NCBI GenBank assembly: GCA_964501985.1 | Contig: CAZCVY010000005.1 | Coordinates: forward strand, 1-64,000 | Direction of reading: 5' to 3' | Origin: Bog-366 sp964501985 | Lineage (GTDB): Bacteria; Acidobacteriota; Terriglobia; UBA7540 | DNA: 64,000 nucleotides | Part shown: positions 17,140 to 25,734 of the stretch, in pieces | Position numbering within the stretch: position 1 is the first letter of the stretch | Layout: each line of letters opens with the position of its first letter | Translations under genes and position numbers: made by a program | The notes under the pieces: generated by a model | Database searches by the model: none | The model's input: only the letters and a program-made list of their open reading frames with translations | Told to the model about the DNA's origin: nothing

Positions 17140-17178
17140 AGTGTAGCGCGAACCTGTTTTGTAGGTCCGCGCTACACT
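17140..17178. repeat. 11-bp perfect inverted repeat before ygfK
   Basis: AGTGTAGCGCG (17140-17150) and CGCGCTACACT (17168-17178) are exact inverted copies with a 17-nt loop that itself contains ACCT/AGGT. The hairpin ends seven bases before the ygfK ATG and would cover its ribosome-binding region. A degenerate relative of the GTAGCGCGG...CCGCGG type lies at 63285-63366. Confidence 0.7.
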
Positions 17179-17185
17179 TGATACT

Positions 17186-19417
17186 ATGTCTGAACTGGTT
17201 CCCATTCCGCTCCCGCTGCTCCTGCGTCGGGCGTTTTTCGAGTACGAGCGGGAAGGAAAAATCTTTGACCTGCCGAAGGCCAAGTTTTTTCGCGGCCTTC
17301 CTGGGCTTGACACCTCCGTCCACTTCCATGGCCACTCCGCCTCCACGCCTCTTGGGCCAGCCGCGGGTCCGCACGACCATTTGGTCCAGAACATTGTCCT
17401 TTCGTGGCTGGGCGGCTCGCGCATCATCGAGCTGAAAACGGTACAAATTCTCGATGAACTCAAAATCCCCCGCCCCTGCATCGACATCATCAACGTCGGT
17501 TACAACGTGGAATGGTCGCAGGAATTGCGGCTGGAGCAATCGTTGCGCGAGTACGTGGGCGCGGCAATGTTTATCGAAATTCTGAAGGCCTCGAAGCGGT
17601 TGGGCGAGGATTTCCCCGGCGATGCGGGCGACACCATCTTCGACATGAGCGTGGGCTATGACTTGAAGGGAATCAGCTCACCGCGGGTGCGGGCGTGGAT
17701 GGCGCAGATGATGGACGTGACCGCCGTCGTGAACGAATTGCGCGGGACGCTCACCGGCCCTTGGGCGCGCTATCGCGATTTGCCGTTTCCCACACGCATT
17801 AGCGATACCCTCACGCTCTCCACATTTCATGGTTGTCCCGCGGGTGAGATCGAGGGCATTGTCAGCTTTCTGCTGACGGAGATGGACCTGAACGTTTGCG
17901 TCAAGCTGAATCCGACGCTTCTGGGCAAGGCTCACGTGGAGCACCTGCTGCACGATGTGCTTGGTTACCACGATCTGCTGGTCACGCAGGAAGCGTTTGA
18001 CAACGACCTGCAATGGGCCGAGGCGATGGAGATGATCCCGCGCCTGGACCGATTGGCGCGCTCGCGCGGCAAACGCCTGGTCGTGAAGTTCAGCAACACG
18101 CTGGTGGTGAAAAATCATCGCACCTTTTTCACTGATGAAGTCATGTACATGTCCGGCGCGCCGCTGCACGTTCTAACCCTGAACCTCGTGCAGAAGTTTC
18201 GCGAGCAACTGGGGGCGAAGATTCCCATTTCCTTTTCCGCCGGACTCGACTCCAACAACATGGCGGATTGCGTGGCGATGAATTTCATTCCGGTAACAAC
18301 CTGCACGGATTTGCTTCGGCCCGGCGGCTACGCACGCCTGATTCGCTACATGGAGAAGCTTGGCGAAAAAATGCGAGCAGTGGGGGCTACCAAGTTACCG
18401 GACTTTGTGATTCGCCATTGTGGACAAACCGCAAATGCCCGCGACAGAGTGGTACAGGGCAGCACCGATTCCATGCGGGCGCAATTCGCGGGTGCCGATC
18501 AGGAACAAATTGCACAGGTTGATTCGTGGCTGAAAACGGACGTTTTGTCGTCTTTGGGGACCTACGGAGCGGCAACTGATGGCATGCCGATTCGCGAAAT
18601 TTGTCACCATATCGCCGACAAATTTGAACAAAATGTCACCAAATTTCCCCCCGCCATGGTGGAGGCGCTGCGCGACATCATTGGCGGCCTCGAACAGGCT
18701 CTAGTGGACGCGGCGGGCGTGCTCAACACTCCCATTCTGGTTCAGGCGACAACGGAAAACCGGCGCTATCGGTGGGAGCACAACAAGGGCGTGCCGCGCA
18801 AAATCGGGTCGAAGCTCTGGCTTTACGACTGCATCAACTGTGACAAGTGCGTGCCCGTGTGCCCCAACGTCGCCAATTTCGTGTATGAGACTGCGCCGGT
18901 GGATGTTGACTACGCCAATTTGCGATTCACTCCTGATGAGCCACCGCAGAAGATTCCGGGCGGCACCTTCACGGTGGCGAAATCGCACCAACTGGCCAAT
19001 TACGCCGACGCCTGCAACGATTGCGGCAACTGCGACGTGTTTTGCCCCGAGGACGGCGGCCCTTACATCGAGAAGCCGCGCTTCTTCGGCAGTTTCGAAA
19101 CCTACCGGAAGCATGCGGGCCGCAACGGCTTTTTCATCGAATTTGAAGGCGACCAGACAGCGGTCTACGGGACGATCGCGGGTGCGTCCTATCAATTGCG
19201 ACTGAACCCGTCCACTGACCGCGCGTGGTTTTCCAATGGCAGCGCCGACGTTGAAATTCAACTCAGCTGCGGCGCGCTGTTGGACTGGAAGCTGAAGCCG
19301 GAAATCGCCGGGACCGCATACGAGCTCGACATGCGGCCGTATTTGCAGCTCAAGTTACTCGCGGAATCGATCCGCGACCCCCGACGCGTGAATTTTGCCA
19401 ACGTCGCGGGCTTGTAG
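17186..19417 (+). CDS. ygfK: YgfK-like Fe-S protein lacking the flavin domain
   Basis: Homologue of E. coli YgfK, annotated there as a putative selenate reductase subunit and more recently tied to purine/urate catabolism. The first 540 or so residues form the YgfK N-terminal part, including 'STFHGCPAGEIEGIVSFL' and 'ISFSAGLDSNNM'. Two [4Fe-4S] motifs follow: C549, C552, C555, C559 and C610, C613, C616, C620. The protein is 743 residues against about 1030 in E. coli. The pyridine-nucleotide/FAD domain that I remember between the barrel and the ferredoxin part is absent, so electrons must come from another partner. It lies between ygeY and ygeW on the same strand. An inverted repeat sits just before the ATG. 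Confidence 0.82.
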   Translation: MSELVPIPLPLLLRRAFFEYEREGKIFDLPKAKFFRGLPGLDTSVHFHGHSASTPLGPAAGPHDHLVQNIVLSWLGGSRIIELKTVQILDELKIPRPCIDIINVGYNVEWSQELRLEQSLREYVGAAMFIEILKASKRLGEDFPGDAGDTIFDMSVGYDLKGISSPRVRAWMAQMMDVTAVVNELRGTLTGPWARYRDLPFPTRISDTLTLSTFHGCPAGEIEGIVSFLLTEMDLNVCVKLNPTLLGKAHVEHLLHDVLGYHDLLVTQEAFDNDLQWAEAMEMIPRLDRLARSRGKRLVVKFSNTLVVKNHRTFFTDEVMYMSGAPLHVLTLNLVQKFREQLGAKIPISFSAGLDSNNMADCVAMNFIPVTTCTDLLRPGGYARLIRYMEKLGEKMRAVGATKLPDFVIRHCGQTANARDRVVQGSTDSMRAQFAGADQEQIAQVDSWLKTDVLSSLGTYGAATDGMPIREICHHIADKFEQNVTKFPPAMVEALRDIIGGLEQALVDAAGVLNTPILVQATTENRRYRWEHNKGVPRKIGSKLWLYDCINCDKCVPVCPNVANFVYETAPVDVDYANLRFTPDEPPQKIPGGTFTVAKSHQLANYADACNDCGNCDVFCPEDGGPYIEKPRFFGSFETYRKHAGRNGFFIEFEGDQTAVYGTIAGASYQLRLNPSTDRAWFSNGSADVEIQLSCGALLDWKLKPEIAGTAYELDMRPYLQLKLLAESIRDPRRVNFANVAGL

Positions 19418-19520
19418 CGGCGACAGTAAGAGCGCATTTTGATCAAGATGTCCCTGGCGGGAAGAAGTGGAAAACAGAGCCTGGACATTTCTGAAGTCAA
19501 ACAGCAAGGAGTGATGGGTG

Positions 19521-20042
19521 ATGGCGAAGCTCTTATGGGGTTTTCTTTTGCTGGCCTTGATTCCCCTGCCGTCAGAAGCGCAGGGGCCGCCTGAATGGCG
19601 GGACGCATTGGTCGATCACATGGTGGGCGCGTGGAAGCTCGGCGGCCAATTGTTGGGTCGCGAGGCGCACCACGAGGTTCAAGCCGAATGGGTGCTCAAC
19701 CACGAGTTTCTGCGCATTCTGGAGAAGACCGCCCTGGATGCCCCGGCGGCCGAGCATCGGTACGAGGCGATCTGGTTCATCGGATACGACTCTGTAAGCG
19801 AGAAATACGTGGAGCACCTGCTCGATGTTTTCGGCGCGCGGTTCTCTGAGACGCTCGGTTATGGCACGCGGGACGGAAATGCGATTCGCTTCATCTATGA
19901 GTACCCGGACGGACCCTTCCACACCACCTATCGCTGGTCACCTGAGCAAGACACGTGGCAATGGCTGATGGAGCAAAAAGATAAAGATGGCAAGTGGACC
20001 ACCTTCGCCGACCTTAAACTCACTCGCGCGGCGAAACCATAA
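19521..20042 (+). CDS. Secreted DUF1579-like small protein
   Basis: A 173-residue protein with a signal peptide ending near 'PSEAQG' and a compact beta-rich domain starting 'MVGAWKLGG'. Several aromatic strands ('EAIWFIGYDS', 'TTYRWSPEQDTWQWLM') resemble DUF1579 and lipocalin-like proteins of unknown function. The ATG at 19521 has AAGGAG nine bases upstream; a GTG at 19518 is an alternative. It interrupts the ygfK-ygeW order, and no link to purine breakdown can be read from it. Confidence 0.5.
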   Translation: MAKLLWGFLLLALIPLPSEAQGPPEWRDALVDHMVGAWKLGGQLLGREAHHEVQAEWVLNHEFLRILEKTALDAPAAEHRYEAIWFIGYDSVSEKYVEHLLDVFGARFSETLGYGTRDGNAIRFIYEYPDGPFHTTYRWSPEQDTWQWLMEQKDKDGKWTTFADLKLTRAAKP

Positions 20043-20061
20043 AAGTTAGCGATGAGGGGTT

Positions 20062-20097
20062 AGGTGTCAGGGGCGAAATTCGAAACTCGAAATTCGG
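20062..20097. repeat. Short repeat words upstream of ygeW
   Basis: AGGTGTCAGGGGC (20062-20074) is the word repeated three times in the 50.7-kb tandem tract. CGAAATTCGAAACTCGAAAT with its continuation to 20097 is a near-tandem of an 8-9 bp word, with inverted relatives TTTCGATTTTCGG at about 20120. Confidence 0.5.
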
Positions 20098-20178
20098 TAC
20101 ACAGCTTGCGAGCTTTGAGTTTCGATTTTCGGCCTCTCTTAACGCTTGAAACCTCGCAACTGAATAAGGAGTCCAACT

Positions 20179-21204
20179 GTGATCACCCAGCACGCGCTTT
20201 TCCCAGGCAAGGATTACATCACAACACAAGAGTGGAGGCTGGCGGAGATTGAGACCCTGCTCCAAGTCGCGGGCGATCTCAAGCGCAAGCTCAAGAACCG
20301 TGTTCCTCACCGGTACTTGCCGGACAAGACGATTTTCCTTCTCTTTTTCGATAAGTCGACCCGCACGCGCAATTCCTTCGAGGCGGGCATCACGCAACTG
20401 GGCGGCCACGCGCATTTCCTGACCGCCGACGTGATGCAAGTGTCGCATGGTGAGAGCCCCAAGGACACCGGCATCATCCTCTCGAGTTACGGGCACGGCA
20501 TTGCCATCCGGCACGATTTGATTCCTGGCGAGGGAAACAAATACATCCGCGAGGTAGCGCGCTGGGCAAACGCCCCGGTGATTAACATGCAGTGCGATGT
20601 GGACCATCCCTGTCAAACTCTGGCGGACCTGATGACGATTCGCGAACGGCTCGGCAAGGATTTGCGCGGGCGCAAGCTGGCGGTGACGTGGGCTTACGCG
20701 CCGAGCTACGCCAAGCCGCTTTCCGTGCCGCAGGGACTGATTATGCTGATGCCGCGTTTTGGCCTGGATGTGGTCCTGGCGAATCCTCCCGAGTACGGGT
20801 TGATGCCGGAGACGCTTGCGGCGGCGCGAGAGAACGCGAGCGCGGCGGGGGTGAAGTTCGAAGTGGTGGACAACATGGACGAGGCGTTTCGCGACGCTGA
20901 CATTGTGATCCCCAAGAGTTGGGGCTGCCTTGACACCATGGGGACCAGGCCCGAGGAGTCTCTTCGCATCGCCAAGCAATATCGCCACTGGATCTGTGAC
21001 GCGGCGAAGATGGAGCTAACCCAACCGGATTCGCTTTACATGCATCCCCTTCCCGCCGACCGCGGCAACGAGGTGACGGACGAGGTGATTGACGGCCCGC
21101 ACTCCGTGGTTTTTACCGAGGCGGAAAATCGCCTGCACACGGCAAAGGCCATTATGGCCTTGACCATGGCCGACGAGAGCATCGCTTACGAGGTTGAGGA
21201 TTAG
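20179..21204 (+). CDS. ygeW: YgeW knotted carbamoyltransferase
   Basis: Member of the aspartate/ornithine carbamoyltransferase superfamily, YgeW clade. It probably handles a carbamoylated intermediate of purine-ring breakdown; its substrate is not established. The carbamoyl-phosphate loop is 'STRTR' at residues 60-64, with 'DHPCQ' at 142-146 and 'HPLPADRG' at 289-296. The segment 'TADVMQVSHGESPKDTG' is YgeW-like and unlike ArgF or PyrB. The start is GTG at 20179 with AAGGAG seven bases upstream. At 341 residues it is shorter than E. coli YgeW by a few dozen, as I recall. In other genomes a carbamate kinase recovers ATP from its product; none is present here. Confidence 0.88.
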   Translation: MITQHALFPGKDYITTQEWRLAEIETLLQVAGDLKRKLKNRVPHRYLPDKTIFLLFFDKSTRTRNSFEAGITQLGGHAHFLTADVMQVSHGESPKDTGIILSSYGHGIAIRHDLIPGEGNKYIREVARWANAPVINMQCDVDHPCQTLADLMTIRERLGKDLRGRKLAVTWAYAPSYAKPLSVPQGLIMLMPRFGLDVVLANPPEYGLMPETLAAARENASAAGVKFEVVDNMDEAFRDADIVIPKSWGCLDTMGTRPEESLRIAKQYRHWICDAAKMELTQPDSLYMHPLPADRGNEVTDEVIDGPHSVVFTEAENRLHTAKAIMALTMADESIAYEVED

Positions 21205-21283
21205 ATCGCCGGACCGGTTTTCACCAGGATCATGAGGGATCGTTGCGGCGCGACCCAGGAAGGGTCCGCCGCTACGAAAGCCC

Positions 21284-21766
21284 TTAGCTGCCGACTGGAG
21301 TGTCGGTGGCGCCGGCGGTCGTGGTGGAATTCTGGCGGATCACTCCCGATTCATCGGTGTAGTAATACTGGGTCCCTGTCGTACTGCTCACGGGATTGGC
21401 GGTGAAGTCGAAGGAACTGATCCGGCCGGTGGGGTCGGTAGCCCCGGGCGAATACGTGAAGGAGTATCCACTCTTGACGCCCGTGGCCAAGACGCTGTCA
21501 ATCAGACCCGCGGCGGTGGAAGTCGCCAACGCGCCTCCGGCGGCTGGCGCAAGGTATTGGAGACTGGCGCTGTACCCCGCACCGTACGTCGAGGAATAAG
21601 TCATCTCCGCAATTTCCAGTGTGTGTAGGGAAGCCACGGCGGACGATTGGTTAGCCGCAACCTTTGACCGCAGAAAGTTGGGAATGGCGATAGCGGCGAT
21701 AACGAGGATGATCGCCACCACGATCAAGAGCTCGACCAATGAGAATCCTTTGGCCCCTTTGTCCAT
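21284..21766 (-). CDS. Type IV pilin-like protein
   Basis: A prepilin with a short basic leader, the cleavage site G|F in 'KGFSLVELLIVVAII', glutamate at mature position 5, and an N-terminal hydrophobic helix. It is followed by a roughly 120-residue globular domain rich in Ser, Thr and Ala. The ATG at 21766 has AAGGAG six bases upstream; a longer open frame to 21862 is rejected for that reason. No pilus-assembly genes are close, so the subunit must use machinery encoded elsewhere. It is transcribed against the purine genes and lies between ygeW and ssnA. Whether it is a major pilin or a minor pseudopilin cannot be told. Confidence 0.88.
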   Translation of the reverse strand: MDKGAKGFSLVELLIVVAIILVIAAIAIPNFLRSKVAANQSSAVASLHTLEIAEMTYSSTYGAGYSASLQYLAPAAGGALATSTAAGLIDSVLATGVKSGYSFTYSPGATDPTGRISSFDFTANPVSSTTGTQYYYTDESGVIRQNSTTTAGATDTPVGS

Positions 21767-22282
21767 TCGAAACTCCTTTGCGCGGTCCGGAATATTCGTC
21801 AAATTTTTCGCGCTCAGTCTTAACCCTAATTGTAATGTACATCTGAGAGACCATGAATTCAAGCCAGGGGGCTAGTACTTTAGTTTAGGTGAGCGCAACA
21901 GTGGTAAGGGGCGACACAGCCACTGCCGGCTGTGTCCGGAAAGCACAGGTCTCCGACGAGGCTGCCAGGGTTGGCGGTCGAACTTAGGCCGCAGCCCTTT
22001 ACCAGGCGCTCCAGGACTTTTTCCGCGGCAAAGGTGGTATAGGCCTTCCGGTAGAGGAGTCCATCATTTAAACTCGACGTAGGGCAGTTGTATAATTGTT
22101 TGGATGAATGCTCAGGGCAATTACGACATCCCATACGATGCGATTTCGGGCTGCGATGTGACAATCCGCCAGCCGTGAGCCGTGGGGCCAGCGATGAGCA
22201 TCTCGCCTGAGTGCATCGGTTGAGGTGGGACAGCGTTGGGATACACTCCAAATTTCCAAACATTCTCGTACAGGAGCATCGC
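21767..22282. other. Intergenic region between divergent pilin and secreted unknown
   Basis: About 516 nt without a supported gene. A TATAAT hexamer is at 22091-22096, with only a poor -35 (TTAAAC) 17 nt upstream. Overlapping open frames on the minus strand (to about 22347) have no family resemblance and overlap the start of the next gene. Confidence 0.4.
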
Positions 22283-22978
22283 ATGCGAAAGGCAGTCACG
22301 ATCCTCGTTTTTGTATTTCTGACCGTGGTAGTCCTGCCGGAAGCCATCCAACAGGCGCGAGCGCAGGCGGATCCCTACCCCGCCATGGCTCCTCTGGAGG
22401 AGTATCTGATGTCAAAGGATGCCGAGATCGCGCTGGCTCGCAGCGCGGCACCGGCCTCCATCGCGGACCACGCCAGCGTGATGGTACTGGAACGGCAGGG
22501 ATACACGACCGCCGTGCAAGGCACGAACGGCTTTCTCTGTTATGTGGAGCGATCCTGGGCCAATACCACCGATAAGCCGGAATTCTGGAATCCCAAAATG
22601 CGCGCTCCCAATTGCTTCAACGCCGCGGCGGCCGGCAGCATTGCGCCGATCTATCTGATGAAGACCCGACTCGTACTGGCAGGCAAATCGAAGCCGGAGA
22701 TCGCGCAGGCGGTCGCAGCGGCCCTGGACAGTGGTGAACTGCCGCCACTGGCGCCGGGAGCCATGTGCTACATGATGTCGAAGGAGCAGTACCTCAACGA
22801 CGAGGGTCACCACTGGCACCCACACGTGATGTTCTATGTCGCGGGCGACGTGGCGAAGAGCTGGGGGGCAAATCTGCCGGGCTCGCCCATGATCGCAACG
22901 AGTGATTCGCAATCGCGAGTGACGACTTTCATGATCGTCGTGCACTACTGGTCGGACGGAACACCGGGCCCGAGCTGA
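22283..22978 (+). CDS. Secreted protein of unknown function
   Basis: A 231-residue protein with a clear signal peptide ending around 'RARAQA'. The mature part contains cysteines, Met-rich segments ('MCYMMSKEQYL') and 'GHHWHPHVMFY', a cluster of His residues that could bind a metal (inference). The start ATG at 22283 has AGGAG six bases upstream. I do not recognise the family. It stands alone between the pilin gene and the toxin-antitoxin pair. The region after it (22979-23202) contains dispersed palindromes such as GCGGCCATCCTGGCCGC. Confidence 0.6.
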   Translation: MRKAVTILVFVFLTVVVLPEAIQQARAQADPYPAMAPLEEYLMSKDAEIALARSAAPASIADHASVMVLERQGYTTAVQGTNGFLCYVERSWANTTDKPEFWNPKMRAPNCFNAAAAGSIAPIYLMKTRLVLAGKSKPEIAQAVAAALDSGELPPLAPGAMCYMMSKEQYLNDEGHHWHPHVMFYVAGDVAKSWGANLPGSPMIATSDSQSRVTTFMIVVHYWSDGTPGPS

Positions 22979-23202
22979 AATGACAGCGCCGCTGCCAAGA
23001 GCTGGACTCACCGGTTTGAGTTTAGAAAAGGCGGCTCACGTTCTGGGAGCGCGGCCATCCTGGCCGCTTTCTGGAGCGGGCTGGAAGCCTGCGCTCCCCG
23101 AAGGGAACACGGCTTGGCCGGCGGCTTGTAGTCGGAGCGAACCCCCTGCGCTAGACGCAAGAAATTCGGAACATCCCCGTTTTGCCCAGTTGACGGTGAA
23201 CC

Positions 23203-23532
23203 TTATTTTCCGGAACCGGGCCTGCGAACCTCTTCGAACTGGTTGATGCGGACAACGCCATTCGGAAGGACGGCGCGGATGTCGAGATGCCCTCCCATGG
23301 CCTCAATGATCTTCCGCAGCGTGCTGATATACATGTCGGAGCGGCGCTCCACCTTGGAAATGGCGGCCTGATTAACGTGCAGAAGTTCCGCCAGGTGTTC
23401 CTGCGTCAGGTCAAGCGCTCCGCGCAACTCGTCCAGAGCCATCTCCTGGATCATCTGGTCAGCTTGGCCTTCCGAGCGCGCCCGTGCCGTGGCGGACATT
23501 TTCGCTTGCAGGACCTTGAAATTCTTAGCCAT
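23203..23532 (-). CDS. XRE-family antitoxin (HigA-like)
   Basis: A 109-residue protein with a helix-turn-helix around residues 42-62 ('LTQEHLAELLHVNQAAISK'), typical of antitoxins that neutralise a RelE-type toxin and repress their own promoter. It is the second gene of the pair; its start overlaps the end of the toxin gene by eight bases, so translation is coupled. 'MALDELRGALDLTQEHLAE' is the usual sequence context for antitoxins paired with this toxin class. Confidence 0.85.
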   Translation of the reverse strand: MAKNFKVLQAKMSATARARSEGQADQMIQEMALDELRGALDLTQEHLAELLHVNQAAISKVERRSDMYISTLRKIIEAMGGHLDIRAVLPNGVVRINQFEEVRRPGSGK

Positions 23533-23890
23533 CGATTAAACCCTCTTTCTCCAGGGTGGCCAAATGGTTGTCATAGATTTGATCGGCAAGCGGTACGAAC
23601 GTTACGTACCACCGGTCGTCGCCCGTCTTGTCGCCTCCGATGAGCAAGACCGCGCAGCGTCGGGGATCGAATGCGTAAAGGACCCGGTAAGGCCGCCCGG
23701 CGTGCTGAACAACCAGTTCCTTCATGTGGGAATGTTTCGACCCGGATATTGCACCGGAATGGGGCCGTCGCAACGCAGGGCCGAATCTCTGAAGGAGAAT
23801 GATCTTGGCGTTCACGTCCACTTGCTCATCCTCCGTAAGGTGGTCCCACCACGCTTCGAACTCGTCAGTATATTCGACTTCCCATTCCAC
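23525..23890 (-). CDS. RelE/ParE-superfamily toxin (HigB-like)
   Basis: Probable ribosome-dependent mRNA interferase of the Gp49-like group. I start it at GTG 23890, giving 121 residues beginning '(M)EWEVEYTDEFEAWWDHL', which matches the family start. The open frame continues upstream to a TTG, but that TTG is the -35 of the promoter. Conserved segments are 'HMKELVVQHAGRPYRVLYAF' and 'LLIGGDKTGDDRWY'. Toxin-first order is characteristic of HigBA-type modules. If the promoter at 23898-23926 is used, the mRNA begins at or within two bases of the GTG and is leaderless. Confidence 0.85.
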   Translation of the reverse strand: MEWEVEYTDEFEAWWDHLTEDEQVDVNAKIILLQRFGPALRRPHSGAISGSKHSHMKELVVQHAGRPYRVLYAFDPRRCAVLLIGGDKTGDDRWYVTFVPLADQIYDNHLATLEKEGLIDG

Positions 23891-23926
23891 AGAAGGATTA
23901 TTACCCCAATGGAATAGTGCTGTCAA
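23884..23926 (-). promoter_or_regulatory. Promoter and candidate operator of the toxin-antitoxin pair
   Basis: On the minus strand TTGACA (23926-23921) and TAATAA (23903-23898) have a 17-nt spacer. An ATTCCA/TGGAAT inverted repeat (23884-23889 and 23910-23915) brackets the -10 and could bind the HTH antitoxin. The expected start site falls at about 23891, next to the GTG start codon. Confidence 0.6.
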
Positions 23927-24054
23927 GGGATTCTAAGTGGGCGCCACGCTCGCTTCCCAGTTGACATCCCAGCCCCAGGAAAGAGCACCCCTGGCACCCA
24001 CGGAAAACGTACCGCCGCGCGGCGGGAGACTCAAGCGCGCCCGATCGGCCCCCG

Positions 24055-24083
24055 AGTGGGCGCCACGAGGGGCGCCCCTACAT
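24055..24083. repeat. GGCGCC-type palindromic repeat upstream of ssnA
   Basis: GTGGGCGCCACGAGGGGCGCC followed by CCTACATG contains GGGCGCC/GGCGCCC inverted arms and ends in CCCTACA, like the two palindromes in the xdh genes. A partial copy (GTGGGCGCCACG) is at 23938-23949. Together they occupy the 230-nt gap before ssnA. Confidence 0.55.
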
Positions 24084-24158
24084 GCTATTCTGTCTTCGGA
24101 CCTCAACGCCCCCGCACGTCTTCTTCGCATATCATGTGCCGGTGGCTGAACTCTTATC

Positions 24159-25538
24159 ATGAATGCAGATGGCGAAGTACCCGCAATTTCCATGATCATT
24201 CGCAACGCGCGCGTGCTGACCTTCGATTCGGCCAACCGGGTGCTTGATTGCGGCACGGTCGAGGTTCTTCCCGACGGCGCAATCGGGCAGGTCGAGGAAA
24301 TCCGGGCGGGGCGTAGGGAAACGGCAAGCCGTAGCTCCGCAAACGAGGAAATCATCGACGCTCGCGGCATGCTTTTGATGCCCGCGCTGATCAACTGTCA
24401 CACGCACCTTTACAGCACGCTGGCGCGCGGAATGTCGCTCTCCGGGCGCGCGCCACGCAACTTCCCGGAGATTTTGAAGAAGCTTTGGTGGCGCCTGGAC
24501 CGAGATCTAAATCTCGACGACGTTTATTACGGCGCACTGGTGGGCCTGATTGATTCCGCCAAGTGTGGAGTGGGCACGTTGGTGGACCATCACTCCAGCC
24601 CCAACGCCTGCGCCGGCAGCCTCGACCGGATCGAGCAGGCCTTTCGCGAAGTCGGCTTGCGCGGGGCTTTGTGCTATGAAACTTCCGACCGGAATGGAAG
24701 CGCGAGCGCGGCAGATGGCATTGCCGAGAATGTGCGTTTTCTCGAGCGGCATCCGCCTGCCTCGGGAGATCGGCTGATCACCGGCAGCTTTGGACTGCAC
24801 GCCTCATTCACCCTATCTGACCGAACGCTGCGGCGTGCGGTGGAGGCCAATGAATCGCTGCGCGCAGGGTTCCACGTCCACGTAGCGGAGGATCGCTGTG
24901 ACGTCGATGACGCTCGCAGGCGCTACCACAAGTCGCCGGTCGCGCGCCTCCGGGACCTGGGCATCCTCGATGACCGGTCGCTCGCGGCGCATTGCGTACA
25001 CGTCACCGCCCGGGACATCGCGGGACTGGCCAAACGCAAGATCAACGTGGTCCACAACCCCCAATCGAATTGCAACAATGCTGTCGGCGTTGCGCGGCTG
25101 CTCGAAATGTTTCGCCAAGGCGTGCTGGTGGGATTAGGCTCCGACGGGTACACGCCGCGCATGTGGGAGGAGTTCAAAGCCGCGTTCCACATGCAGAAGC
25201 TGCGCGAAGGCGACCCGCGCGTGGCTTACGCCGAGGCCTATGCCGCCGCTCTACTCAACAATCGCACGATCGCGAGGAAGATTTGGGGATGGGAAATCGG
25301 ACGCATCCAAACCGGCGCGCGCGCGGATCTACTGCTGGTGGATTACTTCCCGCCCACACCTCTCGATAGCAGCAATCTGTTCGGGCACTTCCTGTTCGGC
25401 ATTGCCAACGCGCCGGTGGATTCGCTCGTCGTTAACGGGCGCTTCGTGCTGCGCAACAACGAATGTGTTACCGTGGATGAGCGCGAAGTGGCAGCGAAGG
25501 CCGCGGTGCAGGCCCGCGCGTTGTGGGGTCGATTCTAG
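24159..25538 (+). CDS. ssnA: SsnA-family aminohydrolase
   Basis: Amidohydrolase of the SsnA type, part of the yge/ygf purine-catabolic gene set; the exact reaction is unproven. Metal ligands are H81 and H83 in 'INCHTHLYSTLARGM', H239/H241 in 'FHVHVAED', H278 in 'AHCVH' and D329 in 'LGSDG'. 'KLWWRLDRDLNLDDVYY' and 'VDHHSSPNACAGSL' are diagnostic against E. coli SsnA. An ATG at 24192 gives 'MIIRNARVL', closer to the family N terminus; the longer form is listed because neither start has a good ribosome-binding site. It is separated from ygeW by the pilin, the secreted unknown and the toxin-antitoxin pair. Confidence 0.88.
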   Translation: MNADGEVPAISMIIRNARVLTFDSANRVLDCGTVEVLPDGAIGQVEEIRAGRRETASRSSANEEIIDARGMLLMPALINCHTHLYSTLARGMSLSGRAPRNFPEILKKLWWRLDRDLNLDDVYYGALVGLIDSAKCGVGTLVDHHSSPNACAGSLDRIEQAFREVGLRGALCYETSDRNGSASAADGIAENVRFLERHPPASGDRLITGSFGLHASFTLSDRTLRRAVEANESLRAGFHVHVAEDRCDVDDARRRYHKSPVARLRDLGILDDRSLAAHCVHVTARDIAGLAKRKINVVHNPQSNCNNAVGVARLLEMFRQGVLVGLGSDGYTPRMWEEFKAAFHMQKLREGDPRVAYAEAYAAALLNNRTIARKIWGWEIGRIQTGARADLLLVDYFPPTPLDSSNLFGHFLFGIANAPVDSLVVNGRFVLRNNECVTVDEREVAAKAAVQARALWGRF

Positions 25539-25588
25539 CGGTTCTGGATGGGCGATCACCCAATCGGTTGCGACAGCCCGGGAAAGGC

Positions 25589-25712
25589 TTCACCACAGAG
25601 ACACGGAGGTCAAGGAGAACAGACAAAATCGCTGTAGGTCAGCAAGAAACTGCAATGTCCGCCCACAAAAGCCGTGGGTCTTTCTCTGCGGTCTCCGTGC
25701 CTCTGTGGTGAA
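25589..25712. repeat. 20-bp inverted repeat pair between ssnA and the PLP enzyme
   Basis: TTCACCACAGAGACACGGAG (25589-25608) is repeated in inverted orientation at 25693-25712 with one mismatch. The 84-nt interval between the arms has no open reading frame of note. The unit fills most of the gap between the two genes. Confidence 0.75.
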
Positions 25713-25734
25713 TCTTTAATCCCGAAGTGGTTCA

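Noticed and set aside
20179..21204. Ornithine or aspartate carbamoyltransferase
   Set aside because: The STRTR and HPLP motifs are shared, but the middle segments and the neighbours ygfK, ygeY and ssnA place it in the YgeW clade.
15898..21204. Selenoproteins or selenium-specific signals in the yge/ygf genes
   Set aside because: No in-frame TGA with a downstream hairpin was noticed in these genes, and no selenium-cofactor gene is in the window.
23891..23926. N-terminal extension of the RelE-like toxin to a TTG at 23926
   Set aside because: That TTG belongs to a TTGACA -35 box with a well-spaced -10, and the family starts at the GTG at 23890.
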